Assembly (NCBI GenBank): GCA_004375885.1 | Contig: SOJG01000087.1 | Span: forward strand, 1 to 13,755 | Length of the DNA: 13,755 nucleotides | Direction of reading: 5' to 3' | Source of the DNA: Dehalococcoidia bacterium | GTDB taxonomy: Bacteria; Chloroflexota; Dehalococcoidia; GIF9; AB-539-J10 | Shown: one piece after another, positions 1-7,627 of the stretch | How the letters are laid out: every line of letters begins with the position of its first letter | Position numbering within the stretch: position 1 is the first letter of the stretch | Notes under the pieces: generated by a model | What the model saw: only the letters and a program-made list of their open reading frames with translations | Database searches by the model: none | What the model was told of the DNA's origin: nothing | Position numbers and translations under genes: made by a program

Positions 1-181
1 CGGTAGGAGATGCCCCGCGTGGGGAGCCGAAGGGGCAAGAGACAAAGCGTCAGTTCAAGGTCTTGAAACTCTCAGGCAAAAGGACTACCGTGAGTAGAAA
101 TCCCTGGAGAGACCTCGAAATGAGGTCACCGAAGGTGTAAGTCCGCAGGTGGGTAGCGGGCAATCTCTCAGGTGAAGGGAC
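1..181 (+). promoter_or_regulatory. Tandem glycine riboswitch (two aptamers)
   Basis: Two consecutive glycine-type aptamers precede gcvT. Aptamer 1 spans about 1-90: its P1 helix is CGGTAG (1-6) with CTACCG (85-90), and it holds the family words CCGAAGGGGCAA and CTCTCAGGCAAAAGGAC. Aptamer 2 spans about 101-180: its P1 is TCCCT (101-105) with AGGGA (176-180), and it holds GGAGAGACC, CACCGAAGGTG and TCTCTCAGGTGAAGGGAC. The linker between them is about 10 nt (91-100), as is usual for the tandem, cooperative class. Known members bind glycine and mostly switch glycine cleavage operons on when glycine is plentiful, which fits the genes that follow. The window begins at the first base of P1, so the promoter and any upstream kink-turn strand lie outside it. 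Confidence 0.95.
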
Positions 182-182
182 A

Positions 183-211
183 GGGGCAATCTGTTTAGGA
201 CAGATTGCCCC
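183..211 (+). terminator. Expression-platform hairpin of the glycine riboswitch
   Basis: This is a perfect 11-bp inverted repeat: GGGGCAATCTG (183-193) and CAGATTGCCCC (201-211), with a 7-nt loop. It starts two bases after aptamer 2 ends. Its position and strength suggest an attenuator or antiterminator element, but only two T residues follow it, so it is not a textbook intrinsic terminator. The 3' arm could instead pair inside aptamer 2 or with a copy of the same word near the gcvT ribosome binding site. The hairpin is clear; its role as a terminator is inferred. Confidence 0.5.
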
Positions 212-228
212 TTGCTGTTGGGCAAGCA

Positions 229-253
229 GGCAGGATTGTTCGGCAATCTTGCT
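229..253 (+). promoter_or_regulatory. Second leader hairpin just upstream of the gcvT RBS
   Basis: GGCAGGATTG (229-238) can pair with CAATCTTGCT (244-253) in a 10-bp stem that includes two G-U pairs, closed by a 5-nt UUCGG loop. The gcvT Shine-Dalgarno sequence (AGAGGAG, 256-262) begins two bases downstream. The stem leaves the RBS free, while competing pairings of 242-249 would change this region. The pairing is read from the sequence; a regulatory role is inferred. Confidence 0.35.
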
Positions 254-270
254 GTAGAGGAGCCTGAGTA

Positions 271-1374
271 ATGGCGCTATTATTGAAGAAGACGCCTCTT
301 AACAAGGTTCACCATAACCTGAGAGCCAGGATGATGGACTTCGCTGGCTGGGAGTTACCTGTCTGGTACACTTCGATTTTGGAGGAACATGAGACCGTTC
401 GTTCTGCGGCAGGCATCTTTGATGTCTCGGATATGGGAAGGATTTGGATAACTGGAAGGCAAGCTGGGGTCTTTCTCGATAAGATACTGACTAGGCTGGC
501 CCAGAAGCTGGAGACAGGTTCTTCTCAGCTTTCCCTCATGTGTTTAGAAGATGGGGGGATACTAGATGACTTATGGATATTCCGTGCCAAGACCGACCAC
601 TATCTGATAGTCTGGAATGCCGCCAACGCGGAGCAGAAGCTTGGCTGGCTATCTCGCTGGTCGGGCTCTGACCCTGATATCCACATTGAGGATGTGTCGG
701 CCGATACGGCTATGGTGGCCGTTCAAGGCCCAGCTGTTCGTGACCTGAAGATTCTTGACAGTGTACACCATCTACCTCGCTTCGGGCACACTGAAACCAA
801 AATGGCCGGTCTCAGGGTATTTGTGGCTAGAACGGGATATACCGGAGAGGACGGCTTCGAGATATTTGCCGAAGCATCAAGTGCGTTACCCCTGTGGGAA
901 TCACTAGTGGAACAGGGTGTGAAACCTTGTGGTCTGGGCGCACGCGATAGCCTGCGGTTAGAGGCCGGCATGATGTTATGCGGGCAGGACATGGATTCCA
1001 GCACCAATCCGTTTGAGGCCGATCTGGCGTGGCTAGTAGATTTCGACAGAGGCGACTTTGTGGGCAAGGACGCCTTGCTTGAGATAAGGCGCCAGGGTGT
1101 TAAGCGCAAGCTGATTGGCTTTCAAATGGATGGACGGGAGATAGCTCGTTCAGGTCACCCGATTTTCTCGTCAGGCCAGGAAGTTGGCAAGGTTACCAGT
1201 GGTGGATATGCACCAACTCTAGGTGTTAATATCGGCTTGGGTTATGTTCCCACCGGGCTATCGACTATCGGCACCGGAATTGAGATAATGATTCGTAACA
1301 AGCTGGTCCCGGCGCACATAGTTAACAAGCGATTCTATAAGAAAGGAGGGCGAAGTGAACCCCAAAGCGTATAA
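271..1374 (+). CDS. gcvT: Glycine cleavage system T protein (aminomethyltransferase)
   Basis: This is the tetrahydrofolate-dependent aminomethyltransferase of the cytoplasmic glycine cleavage complex. It takes the aminomethyl group from the lipoyl arm of GcvH, releases ammonia and forms 5,10-methylene-THF. The product has 367 residues, the usual family length. The N-terminal stretch with DFAGWELPVWY (23-33) and the DVSDMGRIWITG segment (51-62) are typical of GcvT. GGILDD (95-100) is the segment that carries the catalytic Asp. ARTGYTGEDGFEI and GLGARDSLRLEAGM follow in the expected order, and a C-terminal barrel-like domain contains GKVTSGGYAPTLG. The ATG is preceded by AGAGGAG at 256-262. It is the first gene of the operon, directly under the glycine riboswitch, and its 3' end overlaps gcvH by 20 nt. 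Confidence 0.97.
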   Translation: MALLLKKTPLNKVHHNLRARMMDFAGWELPVWYTSILEEHETVRSAAGIFDVSDMGRIWITGRQAGVFLDKILTRLAQKLETGSSQLSLMCLEDGGILDDLWIFRAKTDHYLIVWNAANAEQKLGWLSRWSGSDPDIHIEDVSADTAMVAVQGPAVRDLKILDSVHHLPRFGHTETKMAGLRVFVARTGYTGEDGFEIFAEASSALPLWESLVEQGVKPCGLGARDSLRLEAGMMLCGQDMDSSTNPFEADLAWLVDFDRGDFVGKDALLEIRRQGVKRKLIGFQMDGREIARSGHPIFSSGQEVGKVTSGGYAPTLGVNIGLGYVPTGLSTIGTGIEIMIRNKLVPAHIVNKRFYKKGGRSEPQSV

Positions 1375-1756
1375 GTACACAAAAGACCATGAGTGGCTCT
1401 GTCCCGAAGGGGACAACAAGGGGAAAATGGGACTTGCCAATTACGCCCAGACCCAGCTCGGTGACATCGTTTTTCTCGACTTACCCGCGCCAGGCACCCA
1501 AGTAGAGCAGTTCAAGAAGATGGGCGAGGTAGAATCTGTGAAGGCGGTCTCCGACCTATTCTCACCGGCTAGCGGGAAAGTAGCAGAGATCAACCAGAAG
1601 GCTGTTGATGAACCTAAGCTGGTCAATGAAGATCCTTATGACGCTGGCTGGCTGGTAAGACTGGAATTGAGTAGTCCATCAGAGCTCGATGCGCTGATGA
1701 GTAGTGATGAGTACGACAAATATGAGGCCGAAGCATCGGCAGAAGGCGCACAATAG
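1355..1756 (+). CDS. gcvH: Glycine cleavage system H protein (lipoyl carrier)
   Basis: This is the lipoylated shuttle protein that carries the aminomethyl intermediate between the P, T and L proteins. It has 133 residues, typical for the family. The N-terminus reads YKYTKDHEW, the classic start of GcvH, and the lipoylation site lies in GEVESVKAVSDLFSP with the acceptor lysine at residue 63. The start is GTG at 1355, supported by a strong Shine-Dalgarno (AAAGGAGGG, 1342-1350) that lies inside the end of gcvT. The two genes overlap by 20 nt, which suggests translational coupling. The lysine would be octanoylated by LipB and sulfurated by LipA, both encoded further down the same operon. Confidence 0.97.
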   Translation: MNPKAYKYTKDHEWLCPEGDNKGKMGLANYAQTQLGDIVFLDLPAPGTQVEQFKKMGEVESVKAVSDLFSPASGKVAEINQKAVDEPKLVNEDPYDAGWLVRLELSSPSELDALMSSDEYDKYEAEASAEGAQ

Positions 1757-1775
1757 AGAGAGGATGACAGGTACA

Positions 1776-3080
1776 ATGCCATTACCTTATTTGCCGCACA
1801 CTGAGGCTGACCGCAGTGCCATGTTGCGGGAAATCGGGGTCAGCTCCATTGAGGAGCTATTTCATGACATACCGGAACGATTTCGCAATGCCGAGTTCAG
1901 TTTGCCTCCTCCCCTCTCGGAGCTTGAACTCAAGAAAGAGCTTCGTCAACTGGCAGCCTCGAATTCGAACCTGGATGATTATGCCTGTTTTTTAGGAGCC
2001 GGTAGCTACCGGCACTTCATTCCCAGCACAGTAGAGCACATTATCGGTCGAAGCGAGTTCTCTACGGCGTACACCCCGTACCAAGCTGAGGTCAGCCAGG
2101 GTACACTACAGTCCGTCTATGAGTATCAATCCTTGATCTGCCAGCTCACGGGAATGGAGGTAAGCAATGCCGGAATGTATGACGGGAGTACATCCGCGGC
2201 TGAGGCCGCCATGATGGCCTGTAGCGTAACTAATAGGAGCAAGGTAGCGGTGTTGGCCACAGTGAACCCGACATATCGTGACGTGCTGGATACTTATTGT
2301 CGTGGCAAGAATCTTCCCCTGGTGACTCTGGAGTCAGGCTCAGAGAGCTTCCCCTCGGACTGTGCTTGTCTGATATTCCAGCAACCCAATTTCCTTGGCT
2401 ATTTTGAGCAGATAGAGGCCTATGTTCAGAAGGCTCATGATGTTGGTGCCCTTGTCATCGCCATAGTAGAACCCATCTCCTTAGGTATGTTTAGACCGCC
2501 GGGTGACTATGAAGTTGATATTGCTGTTGCTGAGGGACAGCCGCTGGGTATCCCGATGAGTTTCGGTGGCCCTCATCTCGGTATTTTCGCCTGTCGTAAG
2601 GAATATGTACGCCGGATGCCCGGCAGGATTGTGGGCAGAACTGTAGACGCTGATGGTAATCCGGGCTATGTGATGACCCTGGTAACCCGTGAGCAATATA
2701 TCCGTCGTGGGCGGGCTACATCGAATATTTGCACCAGTGAAGCCTTGATGGCTCTGGCGGCGGCAGTTTATCTTGCCACCTTGGGCAAGAGAGGGCTCAA
2801 ACACGTAGCTGAGCTATGCTATCACAAGGCTCACTATGCGGCCCAGGCAATAGACAAGCTCAAAGGCTATTCTCTTGTTTTCCCTCAGCCTTTCTTCAAG
2901 GAATTCGTTATCCGCTGTCCCGTGCCGCCATCCCAGATAAACCAGGTCCTGCTTAAAAGGAAGATTATCGGCGGGTTAGATATAAGCCATCTCATAGACA
3001 ACGGTATGTTGCTCTGTGTCACCGAGGCGAATACCAAGCGGGATATAGACATACTAGTGGAAACGCTGGGATCATTATAG
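1776..3080 (+). CDS. gcvPA: Glycine dehydrogenase (decarboxylating) subunit 1
   Basis: This is the alpha-type subunit of the two-subunit P protein, which decarboxylates glycine and passes the aminomethyl group to lipoyl-GcvH. From the chosen start it has 434 residues. It opens with the family signature YLPHTEADR..ML, then GVSSIEELF, YTPYQAEVSQGTLQS (about 99-113), MYDGSTSAAEAAMM, GGPHLGIFA (264-272), MPGRIVG and TREQYIRRGRATSNIC. It lacks the PLP lysine, which sits in the beta subunit. The frame is also open upstream (ATGs at 1704 and 1764), but homologous N-termini begin at the MPLPYLPHTE segment. The start at 1776 follows AGAGAGG (1757-1763) at a rather long spacing of 12 nt; 1764 is the alternative. 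It begins 19 nt after gcvH. Confidence 0.94.
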   Translation: MPLPYLPHTEADRSAMLREIGVSSIEELFHDIPERFRNAEFSLPPPLSELELKKELRQLAASNSNLDDYACFLGAGSYRHFIPSTVEHIIGRSEFSTAYTPYQAEVSQGTLQSVYEYQSLICQLTGMEVSNAGMYDGSTSAAEAAMMACSVTNRSKVAVLATVNPTYRDVLDTYCRGKNLPLVTLESGSESFPSDCACLIFQQPNFLGYFEQIEAYVQKAHDVGALVIAIVEPISLGMFRPPGDYEVDIAVAEGQPLGIPMSFGGPHLGIFACRKEYVRRMPGRIVGRTVDADGNPGYVMTLVTREQYIRRGRATSNICTSEALMALAAAVYLATLGKRGLKHVAELCYHKAHYAAQAIDKLKGYSLVFPQPFFKEFVIRCPVPPSQINQVLLKRKIIGGLDISHLIDNGMLLCVTEANTKRDIDILVETLGSL

Positions 3081-3094
3081 TTAAGGAAAAAGAA

Positions 3095-4546
3095 ATGAAG
3101 CGTCATTATTTACTGCCTGACATTAGTCAAGCCGGTAGGATAGGGTGCAGTCTTCCGCATTTAGATGTGCCGTCGAGTGAACTGCCGCCTGAGGAGCTAC
3201 TCCGCCAGGAACTGGGGCTGCCTGAGGTCAGCGAAGTCGACCTCGTGAGGTATTTCACCGCCTTGAGTAAGCTCAACTATGGTGTAGACACCGGGTTCTA
3301 CCCTTTAGGAAGCTGCACCATGAAATATAATCCTAAATGGCACGAGGATGTGGCCAAGCTTCCCGGTCTTACAGCACTGCATCCCTACCAGTCTGAACAG
3401 TCGGTTCAAGGGGCGCTACAGCTTATGTACAGGCTACAAGAGTATCTGGCTGAGATCACCGGTATGAATGCTACCAGCCTTGTTCCAGTAGCCGGAGCGC
3501 ACGGTGAGCTGGCCGGTCTACTGATGGTGAAGGCATATCATCAAGCCCGGGGAGATAAAGCGCGCAAGAAGATACTATTAACCGATTCATCTCATGGAAC
3601 AAACCCTGCTAGTGCTGCTATGTGCGGGCTTGAAACAGGCGTTGTGGCTTCCGATGCTAGAGGTGACCTGGACCTGAAGAGTCTTGAATCGATGATGAAT
3701 GAGGAAGTGGCTGCCTTAACCTTGACCATGCCTTCTACTCTGGGTCTATTTGACCCCAAAATAGCTGAGATTAGCCAATTGGTTCACGAGCGAGGTGGGC
3801 TGCTGGGTGGGGACGGAGCAAATCTGAATGCTCTGCTGGGGCAGACTAAGTTCGGTGAGCTTGGCTTTGACTATGTCCAGCTTAATCTTCATAAGACTTT
3901 CAGCACGCCCCACGGGGGTGGTGGACCTGGCTCAGGTCCAGTTTGTGTTAAGGAAAACCTGATTGATTTCCTGCCCACACCTCTGGTGACCGAAGATAAT
4001 GGCAGGTACAGCTTTATGTCACCACCCAAGTCTATAGGAAAGATGGCCGATTTCTATGGGAACTTCGGTGTTATGGTCAAGGCGTATGCTTACTTGCGTT
4101 CCCTTGGCCCCGAAGAGTTGAAGCGAATTAGTGAGGACGCGGTCTTAAATGCTAACTATGTCAAAGAAAAGTTGAAACCCCACTATTTCTTGCCTTATGA
4201 CCGTACCTGCATGCACGAGGTAGTGTTCTCGGGAAAAAAGCAGAAGGCAAAGGGAGTTGCCACAGTAGACATCGCCAAGCGGTTACTCGATTATGGTCTG
4301 CACCCGCCTACCGTCTATTTCCCCCTGATTGTTAGCGAAGCGCTCATGACCGAACCTACTGAGACGGAGAGCAAGGAGACGCTGGACAATTATATTGCCG
4401 CTATGATTGAAATCGCCAGAGAGGCTGCTGAGAACCCCGAAGTCTTACGTAATGCTCCCCATAATACGCCGGTCAGACGTCTGGATGAGGCTAGAGCCTT
4501 CAGGCAACTGGACTTACGCTGGGAAATCGATCACCAGAAGAAGTAA
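3095..4546 (+). CDS. gcvPB: Glycine dehydrogenase (decarboxylating) subunit 2
   Basis: This is the PLP-binding beta-type subunit of glycine decarboxylase, the partner of the upstream gcvPA product. The 483 residues match the usual length. Visible signatures are GFYPLGSCTMKYNPK (67-81), the glycine-rich PVAGAHGELAGL segment (131-142), TDSSHGTNPASAA (163-175), and the PLP Schiff-base lysine K267 in NLHKTFSTPHGGGGPG. A C-terminal segment reads HEVVFSG, then LLDYGLHPPTVYFPL and EPTETE, all typical. The ATG lies 14 nt after the gcvPA stop, with AAGGA at 3083-3087 as the likely ribosome binding site. The split P protein is characteristic of Gram-positives, many Chloroflexota, Thermotogota and archaea, as opposed to the single long GcvP of E. 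coli. Confidence 0.97.
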   Translation: MKRHYLLPDISQAGRIGCSLPHLDVPSSELPPEELLRQELGLPEVSEVDLVRYFTALSKLNYGVDTGFYPLGSCTMKYNPKWHEDVAKLPGLTALHPYQSEQSVQGALQLMYRLQEYLAEITGMNATSLVPVAGAHGELAGLLMVKAYHQARGDKARKKILLTDSSHGTNPASAAMCGLETGVVASDARGDLDLKSLESMMNEEVAALTLTMPSTLGLFDPKIAEISQLVHERGGLLGGDGANLNALLGQTKFGELGFDYVQLNLHKTFSTPHGGGGPGSGPVCVKENLIDFLPTPLVTEDNGRYSFMSPPKSIGKMADFYGNFGVMVKAYAYLRSLGPEELKRISEDAVLNANYVKEKLKPHYFLPYDRTCMHEVVFSGKKQKAKGVATVDIAKRLLDYGLHPPTVYFPLIVSEALMTEPTETESKETLDNYIAAMIEIAREAAENPEVLRNAPHNTPVRRLDEARAFRQLDLRWEIDHQKK

Positions 4547-4598
4547 GAGATTGATTTCCCTATGTTCTGTCGCAAATGCTGGTTGAGGACGCAGAGTT

Positions 4599-5981
4599 TT
4601 GGCTGAAAAAGACATAGTGATAGTTGGCGGGGGGCCCGGCGGCTATGTTGCGGCGATTCATGCCGCCCACCTGGGAGCTGAAGTGGCTGTGATTGAGAAG
4701 GACAGGCTAGGTGGCACCTGTCTCAACCGGGGTTGTATTCCCACGAAAGCCCTTGTCAGAAGCGTTGACATCCTCCGGGAAGCTGAAAGGGCAGACGAGT
4801 TCGGGATAGCGATCGGCAGCATCAAGGCCGATTTGCCCCGGATTATGGCTCGCAAGAGGAAAGTAGTTGATAAATTGGTGTCTGGCGTCGAGCAGTTGAT
4901 GAAGGCTAACAAGATAAGTGTGTATCGGGGCAGTGGCCACATCGTGTCTCCACACCTGGTTAGAGTGAATACTACGGAGATAGTAGCCGGGAAGATTATT
5001 ATCGCTACGGGCTCTGAATCAGCGCCGCTCCCTGTCAATGGTTTAGACCTGCCAGGGGTGCTCACAACTGATGATATCCTTGAGTTGGAAGAGCTTCCCG
5101 AAAGCCTTGTGGTTATTGGCGGCAGCCACGTAGGTGTTGAGTTTGCCAGCATCTTTAGCGCATTGGGGACGAAAACTACTATTGTCAAGAGGCGCCCTCT
5201 TCTATTGGAGCCGGTTGACGAGGAAATCGGTCGGCGTTTTGCTCAGACCCTATCCAGGCAGGGCATTGAGGTCATAATTGGAGCTGCGGTAAAGGCAATC
5301 AAGAAGGAAGGAGCCCTTCTAAGGGTAGTTTGGGACACACCGGAAGGTGAGCAGGGAGTTGAAGCGCAGGTGGTCCTTATGGCTACCGGGCGCCGACCTT
5401 ATAGTGATGGGCTTGGCTTGTCCGAGCTTGGCGTGAAGTTGGACGGAGCAGCCATCGAGGTGAACGAACGCCTTGAAACGAACATAGATGACGTTTATGC
5501 CATCGGGGATGTTCTCGGTAAACATATGTTGGCCCATGTCGCCTCCTATGAGGGCGAAATAGCTGCCGAGAATGCCCTCGGCCGCCGTCGTCAGGCGGAC
5601 TATCGGGCTGTACCTACCTGTATCTTCACTCACCCTGAGATCGCTGGTGTGGGCATAACCGAGAAGGAAGCGAAGGATGGCAGCATCCCTCACAAAGTGA
5701 GCAAATTTCCTTTCCTCGCCTGTGGGCGTGCCGTCGCTATGGGCGAGACTGCGGGCATCGTCAAGATGATCTGCCATGCTGATAACGATAAGATTTTGGG
5801 CGTGCACATCATGGGGCCACATGCCGGCGACCTTATCGCCGAGGGGACTCTTGCTGTACAACTTGGGGCAACAGCCCGGGATGTTGCCCATACCATCCAT
5901 GCCCATCCCACGTTACCGGAGGCCTTTCATGAGACCGCAATGGCGCAGCTGGAAGGCTCAATCCATTTCGGAAGAACATAA
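4599..5981 (+). CDS. lpdA: Dihydrolipoyl dehydrogenase (glycine cleavage L protein)
   Basis: This FAD flavoenzyme reoxidises the dihydrolipoyl arm of GcvH with NAD+. It has 460 residues. The N-terminal dinucleotide-binding motif is IVGGGPGGY (8-16). The redox-active disulfide is GGTCLNRGCIPTK (C41 and C46). A second Rossmann motif reads VVIGGSHVGVEFASIF, the FAD motif is DDVYAIGDV, and the C-terminal catalytic HPTLPE supplies H436 and E441. All elements needed for activity are present. The start is TTG at 4599, chosen because GAGGA (4585-4589) sits 9 nt upstream and the protein then begins at the usual place before the first Rossmann strand. The gap from gcvPB is 52 nt. Its place in this operon suggests dedication to glycine cleavage, though it could also serve other lipoyl complexes. 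Confidence 0.96.
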   Translation: MAEKDIVIVGGGPGGYVAAIHAAHLGAEVAVIEKDRLGGTCLNRGCIPTKALVRSVDILREAERADEFGIAIGSIKADLPRIMARKRKVVDKLVSGVEQLMKANKISVYRGSGHIVSPHLVRVNTTEIVAGKIIIATGSESAPLPVNGLDLPGVLTTDDILELEELPESLVVIGGSHVGVEFASIFSALGTKTTIVKRRPLLLEPVDEEIGRRFAQTLSRQGIEVIIGAAVKAIKKEGALLRVVWDTPEGEQGVEAQVVLMATGRRPYSDGLGLSELGVKLDGAAIEVNERLETNIDDVYAIGDVLGKHMLAHVASYEGEIAAENALGRRRQADYRAVPTCIFTHPEIAGVGITEKEAKDGSIPHKVSKFPFLACGRAVAMGETAGIVKMICHADNDKILGVHIMGPHAGDLIAEGTLAVQLGATARDVAHTIHAHPTLPEAFHETAMAQLEGSIHFGRT

Positions 5982-5991
5982 GGCTCTGCTG

Positions 5992-6747
5992 ATGGACATT
6001 TCCACCGAGAAAAAAGCTAGCGATTCCCGCGCTGCCAAGGAAGTGCATCTAACACCTGACACAAGGTGTCGCGCTAGCTACCTGGGAGTAATGGCGTATG
6101 AGCATGCCCTGAAGCTGCAGGAGAGCCTGCTACTGGCCAGGGCTGAAGGCACCGTGCCTGATGTCCTTCTCCTACTCCAGCATCCACCGGTGTTCACCGT
6201 AGGGCGATTTCGAGGGGAAGAAGACATCGTTGTCCCCACGGAGATACTTACCCGGGAGGGGATAGCTGTCTTTCATACCAATCGAGGCGGTGGGGTAACC
6301 TATCATGGTCCAGGACAACTGGTCTGCTACCCCGTTCTGCGCCTCAAAGAGCATAGCCTGGGTGTGCGTGAGTATATCTGGAAACTGGAAGCGGTCATCA
6401 TTCAGCTGCTGTTTGCTCTTGGTATTCGGGGGTACCGTGTGGTCGATTATCCCGGGGTCTGGGTGGATGGAGGGAAGATTTGTTCTGTGGGTATACGTGT
6501 TAGCCGCGGTATTACCTCGCATGGCTTTGCTCTAAATGTGAATACCGACCTTCGTCATTTTGAGTACATAAATCCCTGCGGCCTGAGCGGCAACGTCATG
6601 ACGTCTGTTTCCAAGGTGCTGGGATATCCCATGGAAGCTGAAGCTCTTATTGGCCCACTGCTTGATTCCTTCTCAGCGATATTCGGTCTGGAAATCGAAC
6701 AGGGAGATAGCGGATGTCTGGCTATGTTAGACGGCCTGAGTGGTTGA
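5992..6747 (+). CDS. lipB: Lipoyl(octanoyl) transferase
   Basis: LipB moves octanoate from octanoyl-ACP to the lipoyl-domain lysine, here most likely K63 of GcvH. From the ATG at 5992 it has 251 residues, slightly longer than usual because of an N-terminal extension of about 25 residues before the conserved YLGVMAYEHALKLQ segment. Signatures are LLLLQHPPVFTVGR (about 59-72), RGGGVTYHGPGQLVCYP (98-114), GVWVDGGKICSVG with catalytic K162, SHGFALNVN (176-184), and NPCG with the acyl-accepting C196. The frame is open further upstream inside lpd, but those starts would give an unrelated extension. AAGG at 5980-5983 is a plausible weak RBS, and a GTG at 6043 is another possible start. The gene follows lpd by 10 nt and overlaps lipA by 34 nt. 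Confidence 0.94.
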   Translation: MDISTEKKASDSRAAKEVHLTPDTRCRASYLGVMAYEHALKLQESLLLARAEGTVPDVLLLLQHPPVFTVGRFRGEEDIVVPTEILTREGIAVFHTNRGGGVTYHGPGQLVCYPVLRLKEHSLGVREYIWKLEAVIIQLLFALGIRGYRVVDYPGVWVDGGKICSVGIRVSRGITSHGFALNVNTDLRHFEYINPCGLSGNVMTSVSKVLGYPMEAEALIGPLLDSFSAIFGLEIEQGDSGCLAMLDGLSG

Positions 6748-7622
6748 AGCTGAGCCCCCTGGACAGCGCCACTCTGGCCAGTATGAGAAGGCTGACCCAT
6801 CAGCTAAAGCTGCATACAGTTTGCGAAAGCGCCCGCTGTCCCAATCGACAGAAATGCTTTGCTGAAGGGACTGCCACCTTCATGATACTGGGGAACGCTT
6901 GCACCCGCAGTTGTTCATTTTGTGCCGTGGAGAGCGGACACCCTCACATGCCCGACCCTCACGAGCCGGAGAACGTTGTGAGCGCCGTGGCACAACTACA
7001 GCCTAAGTATGCCGTCATCACTTCTGTGACTAGAGATGATCTCCCCGATGGTGGCGCTTCCCACTTCGCCCGAACTATCGAAGCTATTCATAATTATGAC
7101 CCGGCAATCATGGTCGAAGCTCTCATCCCTGATTTCCAGGGCTGTCTTTCGGCCCTTCGAACTGTAACAGATGCCTCCTTGGCTGTTCTTAATCACAACG
7201 TGGAGACAGTCCCTCGGCTCTATCCGGAGGTTCGCCCCCAGGCGGAATATACGCGGTCGCTCGAGGTTCTCAGGCGAGCCAAACTGGTTGATGGAAAACT
7301 CCTGACCAAGTCTGGGCTTATGGTGGGGTTGGGTGAGAATCAGAAGGAAGTGGTTGACGTAATGTACGACCTTAGACAGGTCGGCTGTGACCTTGTCACC
7401 GTCGGTCAGTATTTACAGCCTTCGCTAAAGCATCATAAGGTGGCCAGGTACGTCCCGCCTGAGGAGTTTGCGGAATACGAGGACATAGGAAAGAAGCTGG
7501 GTTTTAGGTACGTGGCTTCGGGCCCCCTGGTTCGTAGCTCCTTTTGCGCTGCTGAAGTATATCTCTTGGCTGCGCAGTCAAGCACGGCGCCGGACCCGGT
7601 TACAGGCTCACCAGAAGCGTAG
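6714..7622 (+). CDS. lipA: Lipoyl synthase (radical SAM)
   Basis: LipA inserts two sulfur atoms into the octanoyl chain attached to GcvH, using two [4Fe-4S] clusters. It has 302 residues. The auxiliary-cluster cysteines are in CESARCPNRQKC (C37, C42, C48) and the radical SAM CX3CX2C motif is CTRSCSFC (C63, C67, C70). Further signatures are TSVTRDDLPDGGA, NHNVETVPRLYP and TKSGLMVGLGE. Near the C-terminus VRSSFCAAE contains the Arg-Ser-Ser that supplies the unusual serine ligand of the auxiliary cluster. The ATG follows AGGGAGA (6701-6707) by 6 nt and lies inside the end of lipB (34-nt overlap), suggesting coupled translation. It is the last gene of the glycine cleavage operon; no clear intrinsic terminator follows. 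Confidence 0.97.
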   Translation: MSGYVRRPEWLKLSPLDSATLASMRRLTHQLKLHTVCESARCPNRQKCFAEGTATFMILGNACTRSCSFCAVESGHPHMPDPHEPENVVSAVAQLQPKYAVITSVTRDDLPDGGASHFARTIEAIHNYDPAIMVEALIPDFQGCLSALRTVTDASLAVLNHNVETVPRLYPEVRPQAEYTRSLEVLRRAKLVDGKLLTKSGLMVGLGENQKEVVDVMYDLRQVGCDLVTVGQYLQPSLKHHKVARYVPPEEFAEYEDIGKKLGFRYVASGPLVRSSFCAAEVYLLAAQSSTAPDPVTGSPEA

Positions 7623-7627
7623 TTGCG

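Noticed and set aside
1704..1775. Upstream starts of gcvPA at 1704 or 1764
   Set aside because: 1704 lies inside gcvH and gives an unrelated N-terminus; 1764 has its purine-rich stretch directly against the start. The family signature begins at 1776.
5776..5991. LipB extended upstream to 5776
   Set aside because: The extra sequence is the out-of-frame reading of the end of lpd, with no RBS and no match to LipB N-termini.
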